Of a DNA stretch of 6,950 nt, positions 1 to 6,059 are shown piece after piece. The notes under the pieces are model-generated. The model searched no databases and was not told the origin of the DNA. It was given only the letters and a program-made list of their open reading frames with translations. The DNA comes from Candidatus Omnitrophota bacterium. Lineage in GTDB: Bacteria; Omnitrophota; Gorgyraeia; Gygaellales; Profunditerraquicolaceae. Both the position numbers and the translations under genes were made by a program. The stretch's first letter is position 1, and each line of letters opens with the position of its first letter. The stretch is from contig JAUYEC010000072.1 in the NCBI GenBank assembly GCA_030691585.1, positions 1-6,950 on the forward strand. Reading direction: 5' to 3'.

Positions 1-1180
1 CCGAAGGCGTAAATTTAACGGCGTTCTGAATAAGATTAAAAAACAGGCGGCTCAAATGCAGCTTGTTTCCCTCTAAAGTAACACTACATTCGGGGATCAC
101 GGCTGAAAGGCCTATTTGTTTTTGCGTAACGAGCGTTTGGACCCGTTTCTCTATATCCGCGAAAAAAGGAATAAAATCAAAAACCTCTTTCTTGATATTG
201 GCCGGGTTGTAATCAAGCTTCGCCAGGAAAACTAAATCTTCGACTATACGAATCATCCTGTTTGCTTCTTCAATATTGATCATCAAGGCCTTCCGATAAT
301 CCTCAACCTGTCTTTCTTTGCGTAATGCAATCTCGGACTCTCCTTTGATGATCGCCAGCGGAGTCTTTAATTCATGCCCGATGCTAGAACTAAATTCCTT
401 AATGTATTCAAAAGAGCGCTCCAGCCGTTCCAACATTATGTTGATTGATTTAGCAAGATATGCCATTTCTGTCTCAAGATTCGCAGTATCTACCCGCCCG
501 CTCAGGCTTTTAAGGTTAATATTGCGCGTGGTTACCGCGATATCCTCAACAGAGGAAAGAATTCTTTTCGTTAACAAAAAAAACATGGATCCCACTAAAC
601 CAATTATTACAAACGCAGTAACTGTAATCAAAATCATCATTCCCATTACTTTCCTCTGTAACGAAGCCTCGGATTTATTAATGATCGATTCGTTAATACG
701 AATATAGTCCTCGCACTTTTGGTATAGGGCTTCGAATGCTCCCCACATATCTTTCAGAAGAATATTTTTTGCCCCCCGGGTATTTCCTGATTCATAAAGT
801 TGCTTGGCCTTATAGCGTTCGCTTTCATACATTTTGTAAAGAAGTTTAATGTCTTCAATAATACCTTTCTCGGCAGGAGTCAAAGCGGTTTGCGATGCCC
901 TGTTAAGCCAATCCAGGAAATTTGCCTTCTTTTCTCCGAGTTTTTTAAGCCAAATGGGGTCGCCGTCTAAAAAATAATTTGATAAAAACCCTTTTTGGCT
1001 AAGCAAGGCCAGTTCCAATTCTTCGGCCGCCTTAAGGGATGAGACATTATCTCTCATCGTATTCAAGAAAACTTTTTGCATATTACGCGTAGTCATAAAA
1101 GCCAGGAACGCCGTAAAAACGCATAAAAACGCCATTACCAAAAACCCGGACATAATTTTTCTGCGAAAAGATTTTTGCAT
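1..1180 (-). CDS. Membrane sensor histidine kinase (partial, C-terminus beyond window)
   Basis: This is the sensor kinase of a two-component system. It would sit in the inner membrane, autophosphorylate a histidine and pass the phosphate to the regulator encoded just upstream. The frame is open from an ATG at 1180 to the window edge (393 codons). Seen in order: a first membrane helix at about residues 9-29; an extracytoplasmic, mostly helical region at about 31-176 that looks like a four-helix-bundle sensor; a second membrane helix at about 178-203; a HAMP-like linker at about 204-257; and a HisKA domain with the H-box IGHELKTPL, phospho-acceptor His269. The ATP-binding domain begins with the N-box NLIQNAVKFTP (Asn386) and is then cut. 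The start lies 2 nt after the regulator stop, with AAGGAA 5 nt upstream, so the two genes are co-transcribed and probably coupled. The H-box region resembles CusS/heavy-metal-type kinases, but the signal cannot be read from sequence. Confidence 0.93.
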   Translation of the reverse strand, partial: MQKSFRRKIMSGFLVMAFLCVFTAFLAFMTTRNMQKVFLNTMRDNVSSLKAAEELELALLSQKGFLSNYFLDGDPIWLKKLGEKKANFLDWLNRASQTALTPAEKGIIEDIKLLYKMYESERYKAKQLYESGNTRGAKNILLKDMWGAFEALYQKCEDYIRINESIINKSEASLQRKVMGMMILITVTAFVIIGLVGSMFFLLTKRILSSVEDIAVTTRNINLKSLSGRVDTANLETEMAYLAKSINIMLERLERSFEYIKEFSSSIGHELKTPLAIIKGESEIALRKERQVEDYRKALMINIEEANRMIRIVEDLVFLAKLDYNPANIKKEVFDFIPFFADIEKRVQTLVTQKQIGLSAVIPECSVTLEGNKLHLSRLFFNLIQNAVKFTPS

Positions 1181-1182
1181 CG

Positions 1183-1851
1183 TTATTCCTTAAGCGTGTA
1201 GCCGGTACCGTGCAGAGAATGAATGAGCTTTTTCTTAAAACCCCGGTCGATCTTATTGCGCAACCGGTTGATAAATACGTCTATGACATTGGTTAGGCTG
1301 TCAAAATCCTCGTTCCAAACGTGCTCTGATATCTGGGTCCTAGATACTACTTGATTAACATGAAGCATGAGATATTCCAGTAAGCCATATTCCTTGCCGG
1401 TCAAGGTAATCTCTTTTTTCGCCCGTATGATTTTATGGGTTAGTTGATTCAACTCAAGATCGGCAACCTTAAGAATAGGGTTTTTATCCAGGCGTTTCCT
1501 GCGCAAAAGCGCGGCAATCCGCGCCAGAAGCTCCTCAAAATCAAACGGCTTACTTAAATAATCGTCCGCACCGGTCTTAAGGCCCAGAACTTTATCCTGT
1601 ACGTCATCACGGGCGGTAAGCATAAGGATAAAAGTGTCGATTTTCTTAGCCCGTAAATCCTTGCAGATAGAAAAACCGTTAGTATCCGGAAGCATAACAT
1701 CGAGAATTATCAAATCGTAGGGATTTGTTTCCGCTAAGAATAGCGCTTTCTCTCCGTTTGGGGCAACATCGACCACATAACGCTCCTCTTCGAGCCCGCG
1801 CTTGATAAAACTTGCCATATTTTTCTCGTCTTCTACTAACAATATACGCAT
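1183..1851 (-). CDS. OmpR/PhoB-family response regulator
   Basis: This is a cytoplasmic DNA-binding response regulator, partner of the kinase that follows 2 nt downstream. At 222 aa it has the usual family length. The receiver domain covers about residues 1-118, with acidic residues Glu7/Asp8, phospho-acceptor Asp51 in LIILDVMLP, Thr79 in MLTA and Lys101 in LSKPF. The C-terminal winged-helix domain covers about 127-221 and carries the family signature LTGKEYGLLEYL and, near the end, HSLHGTGYTLKE. The start at 1851 is chosen because MRILLVEDE is the canonical N-terminus. The frame stays open upstream to 1932, but that 27-residue extension would be translated from a palindrome and is not conserved in the family. 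No clear Shine-Dalgarno sequence precedes 1851. The target genes are unknown; the adjacent acyl-chain cassette is an obvious but untested candidate. Confidence 0.95.
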   Translation of the reverse strand: MRILLVEDEKNMASFIKRGLEEERYVVDVAPNGEKALFLAETNPYDLIILDVMLPDTNGFSICKDLRAKKIDTFILMLTARDDVQDKVLGLKTGADDYLSKPFDFEELLARIAALLRRKRLDKNPILKVADLELNQLTHKIIRAKKEITLTGKEYGLLEYLMLHVNQVVSRTQISEHVWNEDFDSLTNVIDVFINRLRNKIDRGFKKKLIHSLHGTGYTLKE

Positions 1852-1893
1852 AGTGATTTTATGTTTACTCAATCTTAAATACGGATAAGAAAA

Positions 1894-1921
1894 GCCATCC
1901 TGCATGCGCATGCAAGATGGC
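1894..1921 (-). repeat. 28-nt palindrome / hairpin in the regulator leader
   Basis: Arms at 1894-1907 (gccatcctgcatgc) and 1908-1921 (gcatgcaagatggc) are inverted copies with one difference. In the minus-strand transcript that position becomes a U-G wobble, so all 14 positions can pair (less a few central ones needed for the loop). On the plus strand it would be a C-A mismatch. This favours a structure acting in the leader of the regulator-kinase mRNA. It is not followed by a U tract, so it is not a normal intrinsic terminator. A dispersed palindromic repeat is the alternative. Confidence 0.7.
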
Positions 1922-1943
1922 GGCCCGACCATCTAAATGATCC

Positions 1944-1969
1944 TCCGGAAATACTCAAGTATTTCCGGA
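1944..1969 (-). repeat. 26-nt palindrome / hairpin in the regulator leader
   Basis: The perfect inverted arms are tccggaaatact (1944-1955) and agtatttccgga (1958-1969), separated by 2 nt. In RNA this would be a stem of about 11 bp with a 4-nt loop. It lies about 20-45 nt after the inferred start of the regulator-kinase transcript and 92 nt before the regulator start codon. There is no U tract on either side, so termination of the upstream ketosynthase transcript here is not supported. It could be an mRNA-stabilising or protein-binding element, or a copy of a dispersed palindromic repeat. Confidence 0.7.
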
Positions 1970-1995
1970 CCACTTATCAACCTTTAACGATTTAT

Positions 1996-2022
1996 ATTAT
2001 ACTATTTTGTGTAATACCTCAA
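1996..2022 (-). promoter_or_regulatory. Candidate sigma70-type promoter for the regulator-kinase operon
   Basis: On the minus strand a perfect -10 box TATAAT lies at 2001-1996 and a -35-like TTGAGG at 2022-2017, with a short 15-nt spacer. Transcription would begin near 1989, giving a leader of about 140 nt that contains both hairpins. The short spacer and AT-rich context reduce certainty. No other promoter-like pair is evident in the 206-nt gap between the ketosynthase stop and the regulator. Confidence 0.45.
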
Positions 2023-2057
2023 GAGACATCTATAGCGCGATTTTGATACACATGGTT

Positions 2058-3272
2058 TTATTCCTGAACGAATTTCTTAAGCACCAGGGCGGCGTTGTTG
2101 CCGCCGAAGGCAGAGGCGCTGTTGATGGCAATGTTGACAGGCGTCCTGCGGCAGACATTAGGGACACAGTCAATATCACATTCGGGGTCGGGAGTTTCAA
2201 AGTTTATGGTCGGGGGAATGATGTCGTGCTTAACACTCAAGCAGCAGCATGCCGCTTCAATGGCAGAGGCGGCACCCATGGTGTGCCCAAGCATGGATTT
2301 TATGGAGCTGACCGGAAGTTGGTGAGCGCGCTCTCCAAAAACTTTCTTGATCGCCAGGCACTCTTCCCTGTCATTAGCGGGCGTTCCCGTGCCATGGGCG
2401 TTAAAATAATCGATGTCTTGAGCGGACAGGCCGCAGACCTTAAGCGCTTTTTCAATCGCTTCCTTAATGCCTTCGGAATGAGGCGCTGTCATATGGTGAG
2501 CATCACAACTTAGGCCGTAACCCAGGATCTCCGCGTATATATCTGCCTTGCGCGCCAGAGCATGCTCCAGGGTCTCTAAGGCCACAATGCAAGCTCCTTC
2601 TCCTACCAACATACCTTTCCTGTTTTTATCAAACGGCTGGCACTTTAGTGGTGCCACCGCAAGCAGGCGGTTAAATCCGGTGAAGGCGATCTTTGAAAAA
2701 GCGTCCACTCCGCCGGACAACATCAACTCCGCCCTGCCAAGCTTTAGCAGATCGCAAGCGTAACCAATGGCATAATTACCCGCGGCACAGGCAGCGGGAA
2801 TGACATAATTAGGGCCCTCCAGGCCAAGGTCCTCGGCCACAAACGCGGAGAGCACATTCGCCGGTAAGCGTGATATAAGGCTTGCGTCTATAGCGCCTTC
2901 ACCCTCTTTAAACCAGGCCGCATTGATTTTTTCCAATACCTGCGATTCGCCCATGGTCGTGCCCAGGGCAATGCCTTTTTTTTCGGCGGCAATAAGTTTA
3001 AGGTCTATTTTAGAATCCTGCACCGCCAGGCGCGCGCAGGCAACTGCCAAGGCTGAGGCGCGCCCCATTTTGTCCGCTTTTGCGCCAAGAAAATCCTGTG
3101 CCTTAAATCCCTTAACTTCACCGCCGTAATGGGTAGGATAATCCGAAGTGTCGAAAGATGTGATCTCGCTGATGCCGGACCGGCCCGCGATCAGGGAATT
3201 CCAAAAATCATCCCTGCCTATACCGATAGAAGAAATAACACCGATGCCGGTGACTACGATACGTTTTGACAT
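2058..3272 (-). CDS. fabF: Beta-ketoacyl-ACP synthase, FabF-type, catalytically intact (KS-alpha candidate)
   Basis: This thiolase-fold condensing enzyme performs decarboxylative Claisen condensation of malonyl-ACP with an acyl chain. At 404 aa it is full length for FabF. The N-terminus MSKRIVVTGIGVIS is typical. The complete triad is visible: Cys162 in IPAACAAGNYAIG, His293 in NAHGTGTPANDREE and His330 in KSMLGHTMGAAS, with structural Lys325. The C-terminal gating loop SAFGGNN (Phe389) is also kept. It is the last gene of the cassette. A 29-bp palindrome ends 15 nt before its ATG and no Shine-Dalgarno is visible in the A/T-rich stretch between them. The nucleophile context (PAACAAG) differs from textbook FabF (usually STAC), so this is better read as a specialised KS than as the housekeeping enzyme. 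With the degenerate paralogue at the other end of the cassette it probably forms a KS-alpha/KS-beta pair. The fold and activity are certain; the substrate is not. Confidence 0.95.
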   Translation of the reverse strand: MSKRIVVTGIGVISSIGIGRDDFWNSLIAGRSGISEITSFDTSDYPTHYGGEVKGFKAQDFLGAKADKMGRASALAVACARLAVQDSKIDLKLIAAEKKGIALGTTMGESQVLEKINAAWFKEGEGAIDASLISRLPANVLSAFVAEDLGLEGPNYVIPAACAAGNYAIGYACDLLKLGRAELMLSGGVDAFSKIAFTGFNRLLAVAPLKCQPFDKNRKGMLVGEGACIVALETLEHALARKADIYAEILGYGLSCDAHHMTAPHSEGIKEAIEKALKVCGLSAQDIDYFNAHGTGTPANDREECLAIKKVFGERAHQLPVSSIKSMLGHTMGAASAIEAACCCLSVKHDIIPPTINFETPDPECDIDCVPNVCRRTPVNIAINSASAFGGNNAALVLKKFVQE

Positions 3273-3287
3273 AATGAAATGAATTTC

Positions 3288-3316
3288 GTAGGGACAGGTT
3301 TAAAGCCTGTCCCTAC
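3288..3316 (-). repeat. 29-bp palindromic repeat, copy 1 (between dehydratase and ketosynthase)
   Basis: Arms gtagggacagg (3288-3298) and cctgtccctac (3306-3316) pair perfectly over 11 bp around the 7-nt centre tttaaag. The element supplies the TAG stop codon of the fabZ-like gene (3315-3313) and ends 15 nt before the fabF-like ATG, so it fills the whole junction. It is related to the copy at 4799-4827: both are 29 nt and identical at 22 positions. No U tract follows, so it is not a classic terminator. Confidence 0.85.
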
Positions 3317-3753
3317 AGCTCTGATCTAAAAATAAGTTCCGCCCTAACTGTTTCTTTACCTTCTACGCTTGCCACGGCGGAAACCATTGCCGCACCGGGA
3401 GCCGACTTTCCCGCGGTCACGGTTATACGCACCTGGTCTCCGGCAAACACCGGATACACGAATTTTGCTTTCATAGAACTCAAGGAATATAACGGCTTGC
3501 GGCCGACAGCAGAAACCTGCCCCGAATAAAACATAACCATAGACGCCTGGATCATCGCCTCAATAAGCATGGCCCCCGGCATAACCGGCCGGCCGGGAAA
3601 ATGCCCGCTGAAAAAACCTTCGTTTATGCTTACGTTTTTGAGGGCAACGACTTTTTGGGCCGGCGCCAGTTCCACGATCCTGTCTATCAAGAGAAACGGA
3701 AAGCGCTGCGGTAGGAGCTCCTGGATCTTTTCAATGTCCAATACGTTATCCAT
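3313..3753 (-). CDS. fabZ: 3-hydroxyacyl-ACP dehydratase, FabZ-type
   Basis: This hot-dog-fold dehydratase converts 3-hydroxyacyl-ACP to trans-2-enoyl-ACP in the cytoplasm. At 146 aa it has the normal FabZ length. Recognised signatures are LLPQRFPFLLIDRI near residues 13-26, the active-site motif GHFPGRPVMPG with catalytic His51, and catalytic Glu65 in MLIEAMIQ. E. coli FabZ has PHRFPF where this has PQRFPF, a non-catalytic position. The start codon lies inside the ACP gene: the two overlap by 8 nt, implying translational coupling and a matched ACP-dehydratase pair. The stop codon is part of a palindromic repeat, but by comparison with the family the protein is not shortened. No enoyl reductase is encoded beside it, so its enoyl product may be kept as a double bond or be reduced by a housekeeping enzyme. 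Confidence 0.95.
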   Translation of the reverse strand: MDNVLDIEKIQELLPQRFPFLLIDRIVELAPAQKVVALKNVSINEGFFSGHFPGRPVMPGAMLIEAMIQASMVMFYSGQVSAVGRKPLYSLSSMKAKFVYPVFAGDQVRITVTAGKSAPGAAMVSAVASVEGKETVRAELIFRSEL

Positions 3754-3994
3754 TCGTTTGACTCATGTATTCTTTTGCCACGGCAATGGTCTGATTAAGG
3801 GTGGTAAGCTGGGCTAGTTTTTCTTCGGGGATAGAAATCTTATATTTTTTTTCAATCGCGGCCAGGATCTCCAGGGCCATCATGGAATCAACGCCTAGAT
3901 CCTCAAAAAATCTGGCATCAGGGGTGATCTCTTCCGGCTTTTTTTCAATGATCACGGCAATTATATCTCTTATCTCGGTATTCAAATCCTGCAT
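3746..3994 (-). CDS. Acyl carrier protein
   Basis: This small acidic carrier holds the growing chain on a 4'-phosphopantetheine arm. It is 82 aa, the usual ACP length. The attachment site is Ser37 in the motif EDLGVDSMMALEIL at the start of helix II, followed by the typical acidic recognition helix and a C-terminal helix. The start at 3994 is supported by a strong GGAGG sequence 8 nt upstream, the best ribosome site in the window. Its stop overlaps the start of the FabZ-type gene by 8 nt, and the FabG-type gene ends 31 nt upstream. The DSMM core differs from the DSLD/DSLDT core common in housekeeping AcpP, which fits a pathway-specific carrier. It needs a phosphopantetheinyl transferase, which is not encoded in this window. 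Confidence 0.95.
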   Translation of the reverse strand: MQDLNTEIRDIIAVIIEKKPEEITPDARFFEDLGVDSMMALEILAAIEKKYKISIPEEKLAQLTTLNQTIAVAKEYMSQTNG

Positions 3995-4002
3995 TCTTCC
4001 TG

Positions 4003-4007
4003 CCTCC
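4003..4007 (-). promoter_or_regulatory. Strong Shine-Dalgarno site of the ACP gene
   Basis: The minus strand reads GGAGG with 8 nt to the ATG at 3994. It is the only strong canonical ribosome site in the cassette. The other cassette genes have weak or no Shine-Dalgarno sequences, which suggests that ACP is translated at a higher level than its partners, as carrier proteins commonly are. Confidence 0.8.
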
Positions 4008-4025
4008 GTTTTTTAATCCCCGGGC

Positions 4026-4775
4026 CTATTGGATAAATAAACCGCCGTCAACCACGATAGTCTGGCCGGTGATAAAATCTGCCGACGGGCTCAACAAAAA
4101 CTTTACCGCCCCGGCCACATCGGCTGTGGAACCGAGCCTTGCCAAAGGTATCTGAGCCAGGATCGCTTTCCTGTGCTCATCTTTAAACCCGGAGATCATA
4201 TCGGTTTCTACAAAACCCGGGGCAACGGCATTGACCCGGATATTATAAGCCGCCACTTCCTTGGCCAGAGATTTGGTAAAACCGATAATGCCGCTCTTTG
4301 AGGCAGCGTAATTGGTCTGCCGGGCCATGCCCGCCACGCCGCTGACCGAAGTAATATTGACTATACTGCCGCTTTTCTGTTTTAAAAAACCCACGATCGC
4401 GTTACGCGTAAAATTAAATATGCCGTTTAAATTTGTGTCTATGACTTCCAGCCACTCATCCTTAGTCATCATCATCAGGGCCTTATCCCTGATGATGCCG
4501 GCATTATTCACCAGGATATCCAACCGGCCGAACGCCTGCTTAGCCGCGTCTATCATGGCCTTGGCTTTTTCAAAATCGCGCGAGTCGACCTTTACCGCCA
4601 AGACTTTCCTGCCGATCTTCTCCACTTCTTTGCAAAGGGCAACTGCTGCCTCGGCATTACTGTGATAGGTGAAAGCGACATCCGCGCCATTGGCGGCGAG
4701 CATTAAGACAATCTCTCTTCCGATGCCTCTTGATCCGCCGGTGACTATGGCGGCTTTGTCATGAAATATACCCAT
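4026..4775 (-). CDS. fabG: 3-oxoacyl-ACP reductase, FabG-type SDR
   Basis: This NADPH-dependent ketoreductase reduces 3-oxoacyl-ACP to 3-hydroxyacyl-ACP. At 249 aa it has the usual FabG length. It is a classical short-chain dehydrogenase: the nucleotide-binding TGGSRGIG spans residues 12-19, NNAG lies at about 90-93, and the catalytic tetrad is Asn115, Ser143, Tyr156 and Lys160 in the YAASK motif. The VVDGG motif near the C-terminus is typical of the family. It follows the degenerate ketosynthase by 58 nt, with a 29-bp palindrome in the gap, and precedes the ACP gene by 31 nt. The ribosome site is poor: AAGG ends one nt from the ATG and a GAGAAGG lies 14 nt away. The SDR assignment is certain. 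FabG activity on an ACP substrate is inferred from close motif match and from the ACP and FabZ neighbours. Confidence 0.94.
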   Translation of the reverse strand: MGIFHDKAAIVTGGSRGIGREIVLMLAANGADVAFTYHSNAEAAVALCKEVEKIGRKVLAVKVDSRDFEKAKAMIDAAKQAFGRLDILVNNAGIIRDKALMMMTKDEWLEVIDTNLNGIFNFTRNAIVGFLKQKSGSIVNITSVSGVAGMARQTNYAASKSGIIGFTKSLAKEVAAYNIRVNAVAPGFVETDMISGFKDEHRKAILAQIPLARLGSTADVAGAVKFLLSPSADFITGQTIVVDGGLFIQ

Positions 4776-4798
4776 ACCTTAACATCACGCCTTCTCTT

Positions 4799-4827
4799 GT
4801 AGGGGCGGGTTATAAACCCGCCCCTAC
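4799..4827 (-). repeat. 29-bp palindromic repeat, copy 2 (after the degenerate ketosynthase)
   Basis: Arms gtaggggcgggtt (4799-4811) and aacccgcccctac (4815-4827) pair perfectly around a 3-nt centre, and one more base pair (4798/4828) extends the stem to 14. It begins 5 nt after the TAA of the degenerate ketosynthase gene and lies in the 58-nt gap before the FabG-type gene. Compared with copy 1, two arm positions have changed on both sides so that pairing is kept. No U tract follows on the transcribed strand, so intrinsic termination is unlikely; since it lies inside an apparent operon it may stabilise or process the mRNA. Confidence 0.85.
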
Positions 4828-4833
4828 ACGGGC

Positions 4834-6051
4834 TTATCTTTTAAATTTCGATATTACCAAACTCGAACTGGCCCATCCGCAACCGGCCGTGTTTATCAAT
4901 ACGTTATCTATTTTACAACTTTTCGCCTTATTGACAACATAATTTAGCCGGCAGGCCGGGTCAAGCTGCGCGTAATTGATCATAGGTGGCGCCATCTGCT
5001 TATCAATAGCTCCCAGGGCCGCCGCGGTTTGCAGCGCTCCTGAAGCGCTGTAACATTCACCGGTCATGGATTTTATGGAGCTGACCAAGACATTTTGGGC
5101 ATCTTGGGCAAATACTTCGTTAATTGCCTCGGCCTCTGCCGCGTCCTGCTCAAGGCTGGAATTCCCCGCGGCGCTTATATAATTTATATCCGCTGCTTGA
5201 ATGCCTGCTTCGCCGATCGCCCCTTGCATTGCCCTGCGTAAACTCCTGCTGCCCGAAGGCGCAAAACCCGTCCCATATCCTGAGATCCTGCCGTAGATCG
5301 CGGCCTTGCGCTCTAACGCCGAATCCAGGCCTTCCAGCACCAGTATCGCCGCTGCCTCTCCTAATACAACGCCGTTTCGCCTGCGGTCAAAAGGGCAGGA
5401 AATTTCCGGACTACCTGCCCGGCCGGCCAAAAGCCCGGACTTGTAAAAACCCAGGAATGTCTCCAGGCAAAACTCCTCGGCTCCACCTGCCAAAGCGATC
5501 TTCGCACGGCCGGCTCTTAACATATCCACGGCATAACCCAGCGCGTCAACCCCGGCGGAAAAACCCGTGGAAATCGTGCTGTTAAAACCCCTGATGTTAA
5601 ACTTGATGGAGATCTGGCTTGCCGGAGAATTGATCACCGTATTCGCAAAAAACGCCGGATTTACATAACGCGGCCCATCCTTGAGCGCGTCTTTGTCAAA
5701 ATCGCATACGCTCTTGACGCTGCCCAGGGTAGAACCTAAGACCACGCCGATATCGCGGCAATTCTCTTCGCTGACTTCCAGGCGCGCGTCATCCAAAGCC
5801 AGCTTAGCCGCTGAAGTAGCTAACCTGGTGGTGCGGTCTAAGGTACGCAGGCCCTTAGCGCCTAAAAATTGCTGCGGGTCAAAATTCGCCACTTCCCCTG
5901 CGGTCTTCGCCGTATAAGCCGATGTATCAAATATGGTGATCGGCTTGATACCGCTTACACCTTCAGTAATAGCGCTAGAAAATGCGTCTTTACCGGTCCC
6001 GTTGGAGCAAATAACGCCAACGCCGGTGATTACAATAACTTTTGCAGCCAT
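4834..6051 (-). CDS. Ketosynthase-fold protein with lost active site (chain-length-factor / KS-beta candidate)
   Basis: This 405-aa protein aligns over its full length with FabF and with the active synthase at 2058-3272 (shared MxxxVxxTGxGVI start, FDTSAY, the CPFDRRRNG region, SSIKSM). It cannot be a normal condensing enzyme. The nucleophile Cys is Phe164 (ISTGFSAG), the first catalytic His is Ala295 (SAAGNSS) and the second is Glu332 (KSMTGECYS). The gating loop GFGG is replaced by GCGWASS, while Lys327 is kept. The rest of the fold is undamaged, so it is not a decaying pseudogene. Type II polyketide synthases and aryl-polyene systems use such dead partners as chain-length factors that heterodimerise with the active KS and shape the product tunnel. 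It is first in the cassette, behind its own promoter. No Shine-Dalgarno is present and the start may be leaderless. Role inferred; loss of catalysis seen directly. Confidence 0.88.
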   Translation of the reverse strand: MAAKVIVITGVGVICSNGTGKDAFSSAITEGVSGIKPITIFDTSAYTAKTAGEVANFDPQQFLGAKGLRTLDRTTRLATSAAKLALDDARLEVSEENCRDIGVVLGSTLGSVKSVCDFDKDALKDGPRYVNPAFFANTVINSPASQISIKFNIRGFNSTISTGFSAGVDALGYAVDMLRAGRAKIALAGGAEEFCLETFLGFYKSGLLAGRAGSPEISCPFDRRRNGVVLGEAAAILVLEGLDSALERKAAIYGRISGYGTGFAPSGSRSLRRAMQGAIGEAGIQAADINYISAAGNSSLEQDAAEAEAINEVFAQDAQNVLVSSIKSMTGECYSASGALQTAAALGAIDKQMAPPMINYAQLDPACRLNYVVNKAKSCKIDNVLINTAGCGWASSSLVISKFKR

Positions 6052-6059
6052 AACGTTAT

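Noticed and set aside
318..707. Plus-strand reading frame of 129 codons
   Set aside because: It is antisense to the histidine kinase, which has clear domains through this stretch; the plus-strand protein has no recognisable motif.
1852..1932. 27-residue N-terminal extension of the response regulator from a start at 1932
   Set aside because: The extension would be translated from the 28-nt palindrome and precedes MRILLVEDE, the normal first residues of this family.
2007..2513. Plus-strand reading frame of 168 codons
   Set aside because: It is antisense to the FabF-type gene with its intact catalytic motifs; low-complexity shadow translation without family signature.
4798..4828. Rho-independent terminator after the KS-beta-like gene
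   Set aside because: The stem is strong but there is no run of U after it on the transcribed strand, and the downstream genes belong to the same cassette with no promoter evident in the gap.
5124..5585. Plus-strand reading frame of 153 codons, rich in Pro, Arg and Leu
   Set aside because: It is antisense to the KS-beta-like gene and its composition is typical of a shadow frame in GC-richer coding DNA.
4834..6051. KS-beta-like gene as a pseudogene
   Set aside because: The full-length frame, intact non-catalytic motifs and replacement confined to active-site positions fit a maintained non-catalytic subunit better than decay.
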